Below the pieces are notes generated by a model. It saw nothing but the letters and a program-made list of their open reading frames with translations, was not told the origin of the DNA and ran no database searches. The translations under genes were made by a program, and so were the position numbers. From Fulvia fulva (lineage: Eukaryota > Ascomycota > Dothideomycetes > Mycosphaerellales > Mycosphaerellaceae), in the NCBI RefSeq assembly GCF_020509005.1, contig NC_063019.1, positions 2,666,001 through 2,730,000 of the forward strand: 64,000 nucleotides of DNA. The letters run 5' to 3'. Below are positions 1-11,933 of this stretch, in pieces (position 1 is the stretch's first letter; every line of letters starts with the position of its first letter).

Positions 1-278
1 CTCATCTCGCTTTCCGTCGACCCATGTGGAGCAAGTTCGATGCACAACAAGCACGCACGACGCACACCTGAGGAAGGCAAAGCGCGCGCGGTTGTGGACC
101 GAACAAAGCCTACACCCGGTCGTAAGACGCTTCAACTTATTGATGTCAGTCAGTTCAGTGTGTTCGATGCAACCAAGCCGAAAGTCAGGCGCCCAAGTTT
201 GGTTTTGCCAGCACGGAAATCGACATCACCTTTCATAGTGCCAGTACCTCAGCCGCTCCATCGACCTCTTACAATGTA

Positions 279-1123
279 TCAGTACATGAAAGGCACCTGA
301 CCTTGCCGTGCCTCAAGCTCAGGCAACACCTTCTTTGCAGCGCTCTCCAACTTCTCCTCGTACAACTTCCTTCCGACCTCACATCCTGGATGGCACAACT
401 CGACTTCCTCCACGCAAACGCCATAAGGCGTGCGACCCTTCCCATCGCGTGGGTCCAACTTGGTCATCCACACCTCAAAGCCATGCTCACCATCAAAATG
501 CTCGAAGCTTTCAATTGGTGTTAGCTCTGGGACCATGATCATGTCCCCAACGTTGGCGTTCCGCGTTGCTTCCGTGTGTGGCATCGACCTTATAGGACCC
601 GCTTCGGGGTAAGCATCGTCGGGCCACTTACAAAGCGCCGTCTGAATGTTGCCGTACCTCTCGCGCCACTGTCGGGTACGGGCAGTCCAGAGGGATAGAG
701 TTGCTTCGATGGTAGTCTTGAGCTTGTGGGCAGGAGCAATCATTTTGCTGATGATTTGATGATCTTGGATGAGCTGCCGTAGAAAGTGCTTTGGTGTGAG
801 GCCTTCGGCAGCTGTGAAGGCGTCGTGGGATGCTTTGTCACCGATATAGTTCCAGGCGTGTTCTTTGCTGAGGAGGATGAGATCGAGGATCATGAGGTAG
901 TAGAGACGCTTGGCGATGATGTCTTTGGTTGGGTTCATCTGAGCCATGGCTGCTGGGCAGCTGCAGAAGACGGTATCATGCTGTTTATGTCAGTACCCGG
1001 ACCTGAGAATGCAGTGATTGGACATACGCCAGCAGGACACGGTGTTGAGCCAATGACTTTGAGGGAGTTCATGACTTGCTCGTACGCTCGATCTGCTAGG
1101 ATTTCTGCGAGAGTGGCTGGCAT
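279..1123 (-). CDS. Hypothetical protein, copy 1 of a two-member family in this window
   Basis: I do not recognise this family. Two exons (1123-1028 and 980-279) give 265 residues. The short first exon (32 codons) ends in TPCPAG; the intron is GTATGT...AACAG. The same gene layout occurs at 27392-28322: both first exons are exactly 32 codons and the first intron sits at the same place. Shared motifs include the start of exon 2 (FCSCPAAMAQM here, ACSCAVAMATM there), SKEHAWxY, a WTARxxQWRExYG-like stretch, and a C-terminal block TPYGVCVEEVELCHPGC followed by a charged helix and EARQGQV. No signal peptide or membrane segment is evident. The paired cysteines in VCVEEVELCHPGC suggest a metal site or disulfide, which is a guess. 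Conservation of exon structure and protein between copies argues for a real gene. Confidence 0.72.
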
Positions 1124-1590
1124 GTTTTGCTATGGCTGACCGATTGCAATGGAGTCATCCTTCTGTTGTTTCCCGGGGGAGATGCGAACAGATATAGTCC
1201 AAAATAGGCCGCTGGCATCATTCACACATACATTTAGGCAGACAGATCTGAGACAGATCGAAACAACTCGTTCCCCCAAGCAACATCGTCTTTGAGACCT
1301 GTCGACGTGAGCAACAAAGACGTCCCCTTCCAGCTGTTCTTCCAGAAGACCAGATCATGTTGTGGCAGAGCAGACAACATGCTAGAAAGAGCTGATTGCT
1401 GCAAGCTGCAGACAGTGGGTTGAACATTACTGACGGGCGAACGGCGCAACTTCCAAGAGCTAACAGCCAGAGCCTAGTTCTTCGAAGTATCGTGCTGCTC
1501 ATTGTGCTTCCAAGAGGTAGGTACGTGAACGCTCCCACATCGTGGCCAGAGGCACGGTTGATCTTGGCGTGGTGAATGCTGGTGAATGGA
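1124..1590. other. Intergenic, upstream of the 279-1123 gene
   Basis: Presumed promoter and 5' leader of the leftward gene. Short open frames on the minus strand are low-complexity Ser/Leu/Cys strings without a family signature; I call nothing here. Confidence 0.5.
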
Positions 1591-1945
1591 ATTAATTAAG
1601 CGTAGCGACCGAGCGCTAGCCACACCGGAGTACGAGCTTGCGAGTACGTAGGTGAGGCGTCAGCGAGGGAGTGAAGCTCTATACCAGCCCTCAACTAGCC
1701 TTGGCGCCCGCTCTGATTGGTCAACTTTCAAGTTTTAGGGTCACGTGACCTACCGCACTGTGCCTGTTGGCGAACTCGCAAACATATACTCGTCGCTAAC
1801 GCCTATGTTGTCGTATAATAAGCACTGTACGTCGGGTAGCGGTAGCGTGGATCGCACGCTACTTTGCAGTCTAGAAGGGTTGGTAGAGAGCTCCACTCCG
1901 CTACGCTTACCTTTGGAGGTTCACAACCGCCAACAGCACATTTTT
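1591..1945. repeat. 355-bp dispersed repeat, copy 1
   Basis: Matches 37111-37465 over its full length without an indel. I count four differences (1594, 1616, 1720, 1809), all transitions. Inside it, TAAGCGTAGCG near the left end (about 1598) recurs in inverted orientation as CGCTACGCTTA near 1902, so the unit may be a TA-inserting foldback element plus shared flank. It also contains the palindrome GGTCACGTGACC near 1739. Sequence identity stops abruptly on both sides, and no target duplication is obvious. Confidence 0.85.
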
Positions 1946-2658
1946 ACATGGCCACCATCGGGCCTTGCGGTAGTCGCAAGTTCCGCTCCTTTATCAGTCT
2001 GGTCGTCGTTTCACCGGCATTAATATTGATGCAGTCAGCAGTCAGCAGTCAGCAGTCAGCAATCAGCATAGAGTGCAGGCTGTTCTTTAGCTGCTTATTG
2101 CCACGTGCTGATCCGGCGCGGTCGTGGCGCGTCAGGAGCCGAGCCGGGTATCTTGAAATAGGTGTCCATTTTGTGCAACGTGAGGCGGGATGTGAGTCTC
2201 GCGAGTGATCGGGCCAGCCATATCATATATGTGTATCTGTGCATATAACCAGGGTGATAATGTGACCGTCCTCATCGTCGTTGATGAGTTGAGATTGTCG
2301 TAGAGGTGGAGGTTGCAGTAGAAACCAGGATCGTGTTCTCAAGCTTCAGTAGTTGCACGACACCTACGCAACACATAACATCGTCTGTCTTTCTCGCTAT
2401 TTGACCTCGTCATCCAATCCGCCATACTATTTCCCGGGCAGGCACTGCGTTTCAGATACGTTGCCTTCCAAGGTTGCCAAGCAGCAGATCCTCCCCCAAC
2501 GCCGACGTCGAAACCTCCGCTCAACCAGGGACATCTGGAAATTTGGCACCTCGAGGATAAGCCGTCATTGCGATACCGACCTCCAGTACATTGTTCACTC
2601 TGGCGAGCGCACGAAGGAGAAATACACTGCAGTGTAGAGACTGTGGGGAGACGGACAT
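1946..2658. other. Intergenic, upstream of anp1
   Basis: No supported gene. It contains the heptamer tandem repeat at 2031-2068 and the 5' region of anp1. Confidence 0.5.
2031..2068. repeat. Short tandem repeat, unit GCAGTCA
   Basis: Four perfect heptamers followed by one copy with a single change (GCAATCA) and a partial unit. A simple microsatellite-like array, with no coding role seen. Confidence 0.9.
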
Positions 2659-4777
2659 ATGCTTCCCTCATATGTATCGTCGGCCCAACAGGAGAAGAAG
2701 ATGAACCGGCATGCGTACGCGGCCAATGGCTACCAGAAGGGAGGGAGTGGTGCATATCCCATGGGCAGCGAAAGGAGTGGGAGCTTCAGCATACGGCCGG
2801 ACAAGTACGAGAAGTAAGTGGAGCGTCCCGCATGTGCGAACGAGGCGTGCCAGCAGATGCACAGCGATGCACAGGACTCAGCTCCTGTGCGCCTGATACA
2901 ATGCTGCTCTGCTATACACTCCCGGTACTGACGATATCCCATCACAGATACCAACCGCGATCACAACGAACGATGCTGTTACGGCGGCGGAACATGCTAT
3001 TGCGCCTGTTTGGCATCATCTTCCTCGTCCTCCTCTCCCTGATGTACTTCTTCGATGCGTTACGACCCTGCGGCCTCCTTGCGCTGGTAGGCTTAGGCAG
3101 TCTCGCCGGCTGCTCTACCGGCGACGAGTTCAACATCGAGACAGTGCGATACTACGATCTCGCGAACGTTGGAGGCACATCCCGGGGATGGGAACGAGAA
3201 GAGCGCATTCTTCTTTGCGCACCATTAAGAGATGCCGCGCCCCATCTACCGATGTTCTTTTCACACCTTCGAAATTTGACGTACCCACACAACCTCATCG
3301 ATCTGGCGTTCCTGGTGGGCGACAGCAAGGATGACACTTTGACACTCCTATCGGACCTCCTAGCTGGGCTGCAGGCAAGCGCGACGGAGAACCCAAAGAT
3401 GCCATTTGGTGAGATCAGTGTTATTGAGAAGGATTTCGGACAGAAGGTCAATCAAGATGTGGAGAGTCGGCACGGTTTCGCAGCACAAGCTTCAAGAAGA
3501 AAGAGCATGGCCCAAGCAAGAAATTGGCTGCTGAGTGCGGCGTTGAGACCTACGCACAGCTGGGTGTATTGGAGAGATGTGGATGTGGAGACAGCGCCAT
3601 TCACGATCCTGGAAGATTTGATGAGGCATAACAAGGATGTGATAGTACCGAGTACGTATAGATCTTGCGATGAAGAGTTGGCGTTGGAGAAGTGCTGACA
3701 CGGAGGACAGATGTCTGGAGACCTTTGCCTGACTGGCTCGGTGGAGAACAACCATATGATCTAAACAGCTGGCAAGAGTCCGAGACTGCTCTTGCTCTAG
3801 CCGATACTTTGGACGAGGATGCGGTCATCGTGGAAGGATATGCAGAGTACGCGACATGGCGGCCGCATTTGGCATACCTCCGAGACCCATACGGTGATCC
3901 AGACATGGAGATGGAGATCGATGGAGTGGGTGGTGTCAGTATCCTGGCAAAGGCCAAGGTCTTCCGCAGTGGTGTGCACTTCCCAGCTTTCAGCTTCGAG
4001 AAGCACGCGGAGACGGAAGGATTCGGCAAGGTAAGAGCGCTCGTGATGGGTCTGTCCAAAATGTGCTAATATGTTTGCACTACAGATGGCGAAACGAATG
4101 AAGTTCTCAGTTGTCGGGCTTCCCCACTATACGATTTGGCATTTGTACGAGCCCAGTGTGGACGACATCCGACACATGGAAGAGATGGAGCAGGAGCGGA
4201 AACAGCGTGAGCAAGAGGAGAAGGAGAAGCAAGATCGCATGAAGAAGATTGAAGAGAATTTCGAAGAGGGCGCATCGCAATGGGAGAAGGACAAGGAGGC
4301 GATAAGAGACACCTCCAAGAAAGAAGCAGGGAACAAGCAGGAGGAGAAGGAGAAGGCGGCCGACGTGTAAGTGCATGCACACCATTAAGGAGCAACAGGA
4401 CTTGATGTGCGCATACACTTGTGTGGAGAGAGGCAGTGTTGACACAAGACCGTTCGGGGTGCGCAGGGGAAAGCAATTCGCTGACAAGTTCTCGCTGGAG
4501 TAGCAGTGATGCGGGGACAGAGCAAGGCAAAAGTAAAGCACGCATCGTCGACCCTATGGAGGAAGTACCCGAAGTAGGTGCTGACAAACAGCAAAAAGCC
4601 AAAGGGGAGAAGAAGCTTGACCACCAAGGCAAGCCCAAGCCTGAGGCGGCGGGCAAAGCTCAGCCTGGCAAGCAGCAGACTAAAGAGCAAGCGAAGAAAG
4701 TCGACGAAGCCCAAAAGGCCAACAAGGCCAAAGCGAAAGTGATAGCTGAAAAGCCGGCACAGCACAAGGCAGGCTAG
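2659..4777 (+). CDS. anp1: Mannan polymerase II complex subunit Anp1 (glycosyltransferase family 62)
   Basis: Extends the alpha-1,6-mannan backbone of cell-wall glycoproteins in the Golgi. Exons 2659-2813, 2948-3651, 3711-4030, 4086-4366 and probably 4504-4777 (577 aa). If the last intron is retained, the protein stops at 4370 (487 aa). Seen: a short cytosolic tail, one N-terminal membrane anchor (LLRLFGIIFLVLLSLMYFF, about residues 65-84), SRGWEREERILLCAPLRD, KDFGQKVNQDVESRHGFAAQ, the metal-binding DVDVETAP motif near residue 262, and GLPHYTIWHLYEPSVDDIRH. It then has a long Lys/Glu-rich coiled tail. Anp1/Van1/Mnn9 share this fold; the SRGWEREERILLC and IWHLYEPSVDDIRHME blocks match the Anp1 branch best. 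The optional fifth exon is supported by GTAAGT, a GCTGAC branch site and TAG, and adds a very Lys/Gln-rich tail. Confidence 0.9.
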
Positions 4778-5855
4778 ATATGGAGCTGTTTTGATGTTGA
4801 CCGTTCCTGTTGTGTAATGACAGCACGACCACGAACCGAGCGCAGGCGACGTCAAAATCGACCTCATTGCCGATGTGTGGTGCTCAACCTGCACTATTTC
4901 GCAACACATTGAAGAAAGCATCTGCATTTGTTCTGACTTTTGGGCGTTCTGCTGTTTAGGGAGCCGATGTCCTGAGAGTCGACAGGCCTTCCACGCCGAT
5001 GAAGAAGACACCGCAGCAACGAGCCCGGGAACATGGCGAGCAGGCACTCCCATAACGATGTCCGACCTGCACGACTTCAAGGGCAACACCTTCGATAGCA
5101 GTGCCACGAAGACGAGGCTCACGTCACACCTCGGGTTGTTGATCCATCATGAGCTCGAGCGACGCGACCGTACATATCATTATTGGCAATCAGGCGTTAC
5201 TGGGCACATCACGAAGGCTGTAGGTAATGTACTTGTCACTTTGAGCGCATTTGAGACCATAGGCGCGAGGACAGTCGCGCCTAAGCCGCGCAGGCATAGA
5301 AGGCGCATGAGGGAGAGCGAGGCATGTCCGAAGGGGCATCACGGCTGTCGATTTGAAAGGCTGGTTGGGAACAGAGCATATGATTATCGAGTTGCATTGC
5401 ATCGAATCCCCAGATCTCGCTGCTCTCGTTTTGCCCCATCCATCAAAACCATCTTGCTGTCCTTTGTGTCCTTGGTGGGAAAGTCCCCTCTAGAGTATTG
5501 AGGATGTACTTCTGATGTCGAGGTGATGATCGGGTGCCCTCCGCATTTCGTGCCTGAACAGCTGGCTCCAGCTCGGCACCTCTTCCCCGTGGAAAGTGCA
5601 ACAGCGCCATGATCCCCATGATGATCCAATAAACAACACCCTTCTTCCAACCCACCACTGCCACCCATTCTCAGCGCATTTCTTGCTGCCTGCACGCGCC
5701 TAACGACACACTGTCATGATGAGACGATAGAATCTCTGCTTCTTGCCCCTCGAGCGGCTGCACAAGAAGAAACATCCTCCTGTCCATCACCATCACCACA
5801 GCTGTATAGCTATTTCAAGAACAACCATACATCCCCACCAAACACAATCGCAACC
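4778..5855. other. Intergenic between anp1 and the ARF-GEF gene
   Basis: Contains open frames on both strands (for example 4875-5501 plus, from a GTG codon, and 5443-5664 minus with a hydrophobic stretch) that overlap each other and lack a convincing ATG or family signature. A small multi-exon gene on the minus strand cannot be excluded. The last 150 nt, rich in C and A, look like the leader of the ARF-GEF gene. Confidence 0.45.
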
Positions 5856-8800
5856 ATGGCAGAAGATACCCATCCGGGCCACCGCGCCAGTACCACGAAC
5901 GCGAACATCACAGTCGCCATCGACCCAATCGCTCTGGTCGTGACAGAATGCATCACTGTCACTTCCGCCATGCGCAAACATGCCCGCTGGGCTCACTCCA
6001 GCATTTCCTCCATCCTGGGCTCCTCCCCAACCACCAAATCCTCACCCCTAGCACGATCGAGTACACCCAACGACTCCCCGACCCCTCACGATCGCCGAAA
6101 CCGCGCCAGCAGCAAGATCGACCTCCTCCCCGCCCAGCCTACTGCCAACGATGACGAGGATGCAGGCTTGACATCACGATGGGGGCTGAGAGGGAAGAAG
6201 GGGCAGTCGATGCAGGATAATCCCCTCATGTCTGCCTTTGCGAAGCTTAGGAGTGATCTGAAGCATTGTAGGGATATTCAAGAGTTTGAGACGCCGAGCT
6301 TGCTGCAGCCGTTTTTGCAGGTTACAAGGAGCAGTAGTACGACGGCGCCTATCACGAGTTTGGCGCTTATTGCGATTACGAAGATGCTCGCGTATAATAT
6401 TGTCAATCCGGACTCGCCTGGGTTTGGGTATGGGATGCAACTACTTGCGAGTACGGTCACGCATTGTCGGTTTGAAGGTGATAACTCGCCGAGTGATGAG
6501 GTGGTTTTCTTGAGGATTCTGAAGCTGATGGAGGATATGATCTGTGGGAGCTCTGGGGAGGTACTGGGAGATCAGAGTGTCTGTGAGATGATGGAGTGTG
6601 CACTGAGTATCTGCTGCCATCTGAGGATGTCGGAAGTGCTGAGGAGGAGCGCGGAGATCAGCATGGTCACGATGTGTCAGACGATCTTCGGCAGGCTGAA
6701 GACGCTGGAAACGGAGTTTGAAGAGGGCAATGAGGGTGAAGATATCGGAAAGATGGAGGAAGATGTCGGTGCTGAGGAGATGGACAAGGCGAAGATTGAA
6801 AGCGCGCCGAATGGAGACTTTGGGCCGGATGCGATGAAGCAGAGTCGGAATACTAGTCTAGAGGTGCCTGGGATGAATGGGACACCAAGACCTAGTGAGG
6901 ATGTGAACGGGAGCCAGCTGGGTCTGTCGAAGGGTGGTGAGGAAGATCTGGTTGATGTGAGGCCGTATGGACTTCACAGCATAAGAGAATTGTTCCGGGT
7001 ACTGGCGGACTTGCTGGATCCTCACGACAGACAACGAACGGACACATTACGAGTGATGGCACTACGAATTGTGAATGTGGCACTGGAAGTCGCAGGGCCG
7101 AGCATTGCGAACCATCCGAGCCTGGCATCGTTGGCGAAGGATACACTTTGTCGAAACCTGTTCCAGCTTGTTCGGTCGGAGAACATTGCAATCCTGCACG
7201 AGTCACTACGGGTGGCAGGCACGTTACTCGCGACATGTCGAAGCGTGCTGAAGTTGCAGCAGGAGCTCTTTCTGTCGTATGTGGTGGCCTGCTTACATCC
7301 TCGAGTGCCTATTCCAGACGAGCCGAACATAGATCCGGTGTTGTACGAAGGCGTGCCGGCCGCACCTACGCTTGTCAGGCAACAGACAGCGTCACAGGCT
7401 GGAGGTCCTGCTGTGCCTAGCAGTGGCCGGTCAACGCCGGTGCCGGTACGGGATCGACAAAAGCTAGGTATGGAAGGCGGGTCTAGGAAGCCAGATGCTA
7501 GAGAAGCCATGATCGAAAGCGTTGGAGGTCTGGTACGAATACCAAGCTTCATGGTCGAGCTCTTCGTGAACTACGATTGTGAGGTCGACAGGAGCGATTT
7601 GTGTATGGACATGGTTGGCCTGCTTTCGAGGAACGCCTTCCCTGATTCTGTGACTTGGAGTACAACCAATGTGCCGCCGCTCTGTCTGGACTCCCTGCTC
7701 GGCTATGTTCAGTTCATCGCAGATCGTATGGACGATGAGCCAGTCACCGCTGGACTACCGGATCAAGCTGCGCTACGAGAGCAGAGACGGCAGAAGAAGG
7801 TCATCATTCGAGGAGCGACAAAGTTCAATGAAAGTCCGAAAGGTGGCATTGCTTTCCTTGCCGCTCAAGGTATCATCGATGACCCGAACGATCCCTACTG
7901 CGTGACGAAGTTCCTCAAGGGCACGACGCGGATTGACAAGAAGGTGCTGGGCGAGTTCATCTCCAAGAAGTCAAACGAGGCGATCCTCGACGCCTTCATC
8001 GACCTCTTCGACTTCCAAGGCCTGCGTGTCGATGAAGCGCTCCGAGAACTGCTCAACAGCTTCCGACTACCCGGAGAATCCGCTCTCATCGAACGCATCG
8101 TGACCGTCTTCAGCGAGAAGTACATGAAGGCCGCTCAGCCTGAGCAGATTGTCAATCCAGACTCTGCGTTTGTGCTCATCTACGCCATCATCATGCTCAA
8201 CACGGATGCATACAATCCAAACATCAAAGCGCAGAACCGCATGAAGTTTGGGGACTTTGCCCGTAACCTCCGTGGCGTGAACGACAATAGTAATTTCGAT
8301 CAGGACTTCTTGCAGGAGATCTACGACGCCATCAAGAGCCGTGAGATCGTGTTGCCGGAAGAGCATGATAATAAGCATGCGTTTGAGCACGCCTGGAAGG
8401 AACTCTTGGTGAAGACACAGACTGCCGAGAATCTTGCCATCTGCGAGACGAATCTTTACGATGCGGACATGTTCGCGGCGACTTGGAGGCCAATCGTCGC
8501 TACGCTGAACTATGTTTTCGTGTCGGCTACTGAGGATGCTGTCTTCCAGCGCGTTATCGCTGGTTACAACCAGTGTGCTCAGATTGCGGCGAAGTATAAC
8601 ATTAGCGAGTGTCTGGATCATATCATTCTCAGTCTGGCGAGGATAAGCACGCTAGCGACGGAGACGCCTCCAAGTACGGCTTTGAACACGGAAGTGCAGG
8701 CCAGTGGTAAGAGCATTATGGTCAGCAAGTTCGCCGTTGAATTTGGACGAGATAATAAAGCCGAGCTGGCGACCTTGGTACTATTCAGGATCATCAATGG

Positions 8801-10708
8801 TCACGAGGCAGCTATCCGCGATGGGTGGACTGAGGTAAGTCGATCGTGCCCTCAATATGTCCTTTGGCTAACGACGCGTCACAGATTGTACGGATCACAG
8901 TCAATCTGTTCGTCAACTCCCTCGTACCGACTTCCTTCACGTCCATCTCACGAGATCTCGACTTGCCGCCGATCATGTTGCAATCGCCCGCACAGGTCAT
9001 CGAGCGCAACGACAAGTCTGCGGATGTAGGCTTGTTCAGCGCTTTCACGAGCTACGTCAGCAGCGTGATGAACGACGAGCCACCTGAGCCTAATGATCAG
9101 GAAATCGAAGCAACACTCTGCACCGTCGACTGCATCAACGAATGCCACTTTGAGGAGATCTTGGGCAACATTAACGAGCTTCCCGTGGAGAGCCTCAAGT
9201 CGCTTACGATGTCATTGCTATCGCACTTACCTGAGAACGAGTCTCCGAGAGTCATTTCAGTCAAGCAGGATCTACCAGCTCCTGCTCCGGTGCGGGCGAA
9301 CGGTACCAAAAGTACTGCTGAGTTACCGGTGTACAATCCTGCAGTTGTCTACATTCTGGAACTGGTCACCATACTTGCCATGCGCGATGATGACACCATC
9401 AAGGCTCTGGTTCCTGATGTGGCTGAAGCGCTGCAGACAGTCGTAAAAGACGCCGACCGAGTGCACCCTGTCGCTTTGAGCAGGACGGTGTTCTACCTCC
9501 TCACTCTGCTCAAGGTCAGCAATGACTACGATTACATTCGTGCTCCAGTCGTGCTACATTACATCTCAAGCTTACGGCAAGACTTACTCAAGGAGACTGA
9601 CAAGGATATATTGAAAGGCATTTACAGCTGCATCAGCGGTCCTCCAAGTCTGAAGAAGGAGATTGCTTCAAGTCCGGATTTCTGGACCGTCCTGCATGCT
9701 TTGCAATCCAAGCCAGAATCGAGTCAGCTGGTGTTCCAGATCGCTGAGTCAGTAGCAGATGGCAACACACCAGCTATAACCAGCGACAACTACGAAGCAT
9801 GCGTCGTTCTCCTCAACGCTTTTGCCACAAGCGGCAGTATTGGTGCCCGGTTTGAACAGCAACACGACCAGCAGGCACGCCAACAACGAGCTCAGAAGAA
9901 CAAAGACGACTCAACACCCGAGAAGAAAGCCCAGAAGAAGCCCGAAGCAGTCACTCGCGCAATACGTGCCATTGCGATCGTTGCAAAACTAGCCTCCCGC
10001 GTGCCAACTCTGATCTCGCAGTCTCAGTTAGAAACAGATCAAGCTTGGCGCGCATACTGGTCCCCCGTCTTCCGCTGCCTCTCAACACAATGCGTCAATC
10101 CCTGCCGCGAGATCCGCCAGCAAGCTCTCACATCTCTACAACGATGTCTCCTGAGCCCAGAACTTGCAAGTCCAGACCATACTGAATGGACCAACATCTT
10201 CGGCGAAGTGCTCTTCCCTCTAATTCACCAACTCTTGAAGCCAGAAGTCTATCAGACCGATCCGATCGGCATGAGCGAGACTCGCGTGCAAGCTGCGCAA
10301 GTCCTCTGCAAGATTTTCTTGCATTACCTCGTACTCTTGAGCGAATGGGATGGTGTGCTGGATTTGTGGCTGAAGATTCTGGGAATAATGGACCGACTCA
10401 TGAACTCGGGGCAGAGCGACATGTTGGTCGAGGCTGTACCTGAATCCCTCAAGAATATTCTGCTGGTCATGAGTAGTGGGGGCTACATGGTTCCTCCGCC
10501 GAAGGAGGAAGAGTATGATGAGAGGACGGAGCTGCAACAGCAACTTTGGAGTGAGACGAGGGAGAGATTGGGGAGGTTCTTACCGGAGTTGATGGGGGAG
10601 GTGTTCCCTGATGCTCCAGTCGGGGAGAGGAGGAAGGAGAAGGAGAGTGAACTGCCAGTCAGGCAGAGGGAGCAGATACAGGCTGAGGCGGAGGCGGCTG
10701 CGGCGTAG
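5856..10708 (+). CDS. gea1: Golgi ARF guanine-nucleotide exchange factor, GBF1/Gea1-Gea2 type
   Basis: Loads GTP on ARF GTPases at the early Golgi to recruit COPI. Two exons, 5856-8834 and 8885-10708, with a 50-nt intron (GTAAGT...CACAG), give 1,600 aa, the usual size for GBF1/Gea proteins. N-terminal DCB/HUS region: IDPIALVVTECITVTSAMRK at 22-41, then NPLMSAFAKLRSDL, then an acidic insert around 285-345. Sec7 domain at about 640-830, beginning KKVIIRGATKFNESPKGGIA, with the loop FRLPGESALIERI (catalytic Glu of the PGE motif) and YAIIMLNTDAYNP, where the Sec7-domain brefeldin A site lies. HDS repeats follow, and the C-terminus is charged (RREKESELPVRQREQ-like). Conserved placement of DCB-HUS-Sec7-HDS excludes the shorter cytohesin class. 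The late-Golgi Sec7/BIG class is longer. Confidence 0.93.
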
Positions 10709-11111
10709 CCTGCCTTGCAGTGAGCGGTTGCCAGAGAAGGAAGATGTCACTGTGTATAAGAAGGATGGGGTTGTATGTGATAGATGAGACTTTTGCTGTT
10801 CTTGCATAGCGCTGGCGCTTGTGGCGCATCTGAAGAAGAAGAAGGGATTTCTGGTCGTAGGGTGTGGTTTGTAGCATAGCAGTAATGTGTACAATCTCGG
10901 TGAAATACTCCCCTGTCCCTCATTGTGTCGGTAAATACCGCTATGTCCTCTTATGTTAAAAAAGTTTCTCCCGTAGCCCTCGCATTGTTGCAACATACTA
11001 CGGTGTCCCTCGTTGCTATGTAGTAGTCGCAACGTCGCGCGAACAGTTGGTCCTGTTATAGAATGTACGTTTTAGAGGTTTTGCAACGGGTAAAAGTTAG
11101 AAAAGTATATA

Positions 11112-11933
11112 GATAGATAGATTTGTCATTCCCCTGTTCTAGGACCCTATTCGGCCTATGCAGGTATATATCTATTGTTATGTACAAAGGGAAACCCGAA
11201 TAGGTGAAAACCCTTCCCGCCCCCGACCTCTCCTTGTCTAGATTAGCTTTCCCTCTGAACGTGCGTAGTCCATGTTACTACCCCGTTAGCCCCCGCTCCC
11301 AGCCGGTCTCGTCGCGCTACGCCGTGTCCTCTCTTCCTGCACTGCTCCTACTAGGCGGTACTGTTCTAGCCAGCCCTTCTCTAGTATCCAGTTCGTAATG
11401 CGCCGTAGGTCCTCAACGTTGTTAAGAAGTGCCCCAATCGTCCGGTTCCTCGCCTTTGCCATCCACTCCCCCCTTCCTGGCGACCACCTCGGACAGACGA
11501 GGAGTGCGTGCCGTACATTCTGGGAGTGATAGCCGCAGGGGCAGCTAGTATTCGTGTATTCTGGAACCTTCCTCCATGATAGGTACCCCTGGAGGCCGAT
11601 GTGTTCGCTTCGCAGTTGGATTGCTATACTACTCTGTGCCCTCGTAAGGCGGTAGTGGATGAGCTTCGGGGGGGGCTTGACCGCGGATTTCGTGGCTGAC
11701 CATTCCTTAGGTTGTCCCGCTGGCTGAGGGCGTCCACTATGCCCTGCAACCTGGTTGTTCCACCTCTCTTTCCATAGTTGCTCTACAAACGATTTCTCAC
11801 CCTCCCATTGTGTTGCTAGCTGTTCGTCCCTTGCCCGGTAGTTCGGCTCGTTTCCGGGTCGAATGCCCTTGTGCGCTGGTACTGATTCGCGGGCCCTTGC
11901 GACTGCACTGGCGATGACCTTCTGTACTGGGTA
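11112..11933 (-). mobile_element. 5'-truncated non-LTR retrotransposon (LINE, probably Tad1-like)
   Basis: An 822-bp segment bounded by a perfect 14-bp direct repeat, TAGAAAAGTATATA, at 11098-11111 and 11934-11947. The minus strand carries the C-terminal end of a reverse-transcriptase ORF followed by about 170 nt of 3' UTR ending in short ATCT repeats next to the duplication. A variable-length target duplication, loss of the 5' part and a simple-repeat tail are the hallmarks of target-primed insertion. It is nested inside the 10898-12153 TIR element and is therefore the younger of the two. Confidence 0.82.
11286..11931 (-). pseudogene. LINE ORF2 C-terminal fragment with CCHC zinc knuckle
   Basis: An uninterrupted frame of about 215 codons with no start near its 5' end, stopping at TAA (11288-11286). 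It reads through HYRLTRAQSSIAIQLRSEHIG, then SCPCGYHSQNVRHALLVCPR. The latter is the C-P-C-G...H...L-C-P-R knuckle found after the RNase H or endonuclease part of fungal LINE polyproteins. No catalytic RT motif remains, so the fragment cannot transpose by itself. The absence of RIP-type stops contrasts with the pogo element at 19-22 kb. Confidence 0.8.

Noticed and set aside
1738..1749. GGTCACGTGACC palindrome as a regulatory operator
   Set aside because: It lies inside the dispersed repeat in both copies, so it is more simply part of the repeat; a factor-binding role is unsupported.
4385..5122. Long minus-strand frame opposite the anp1 3' end
   Set aside because: It runs antisense through the Lys-rich anp1 tail, is Leu/Ser/Phe-rich as expected of a shadow frame, and has no domain.
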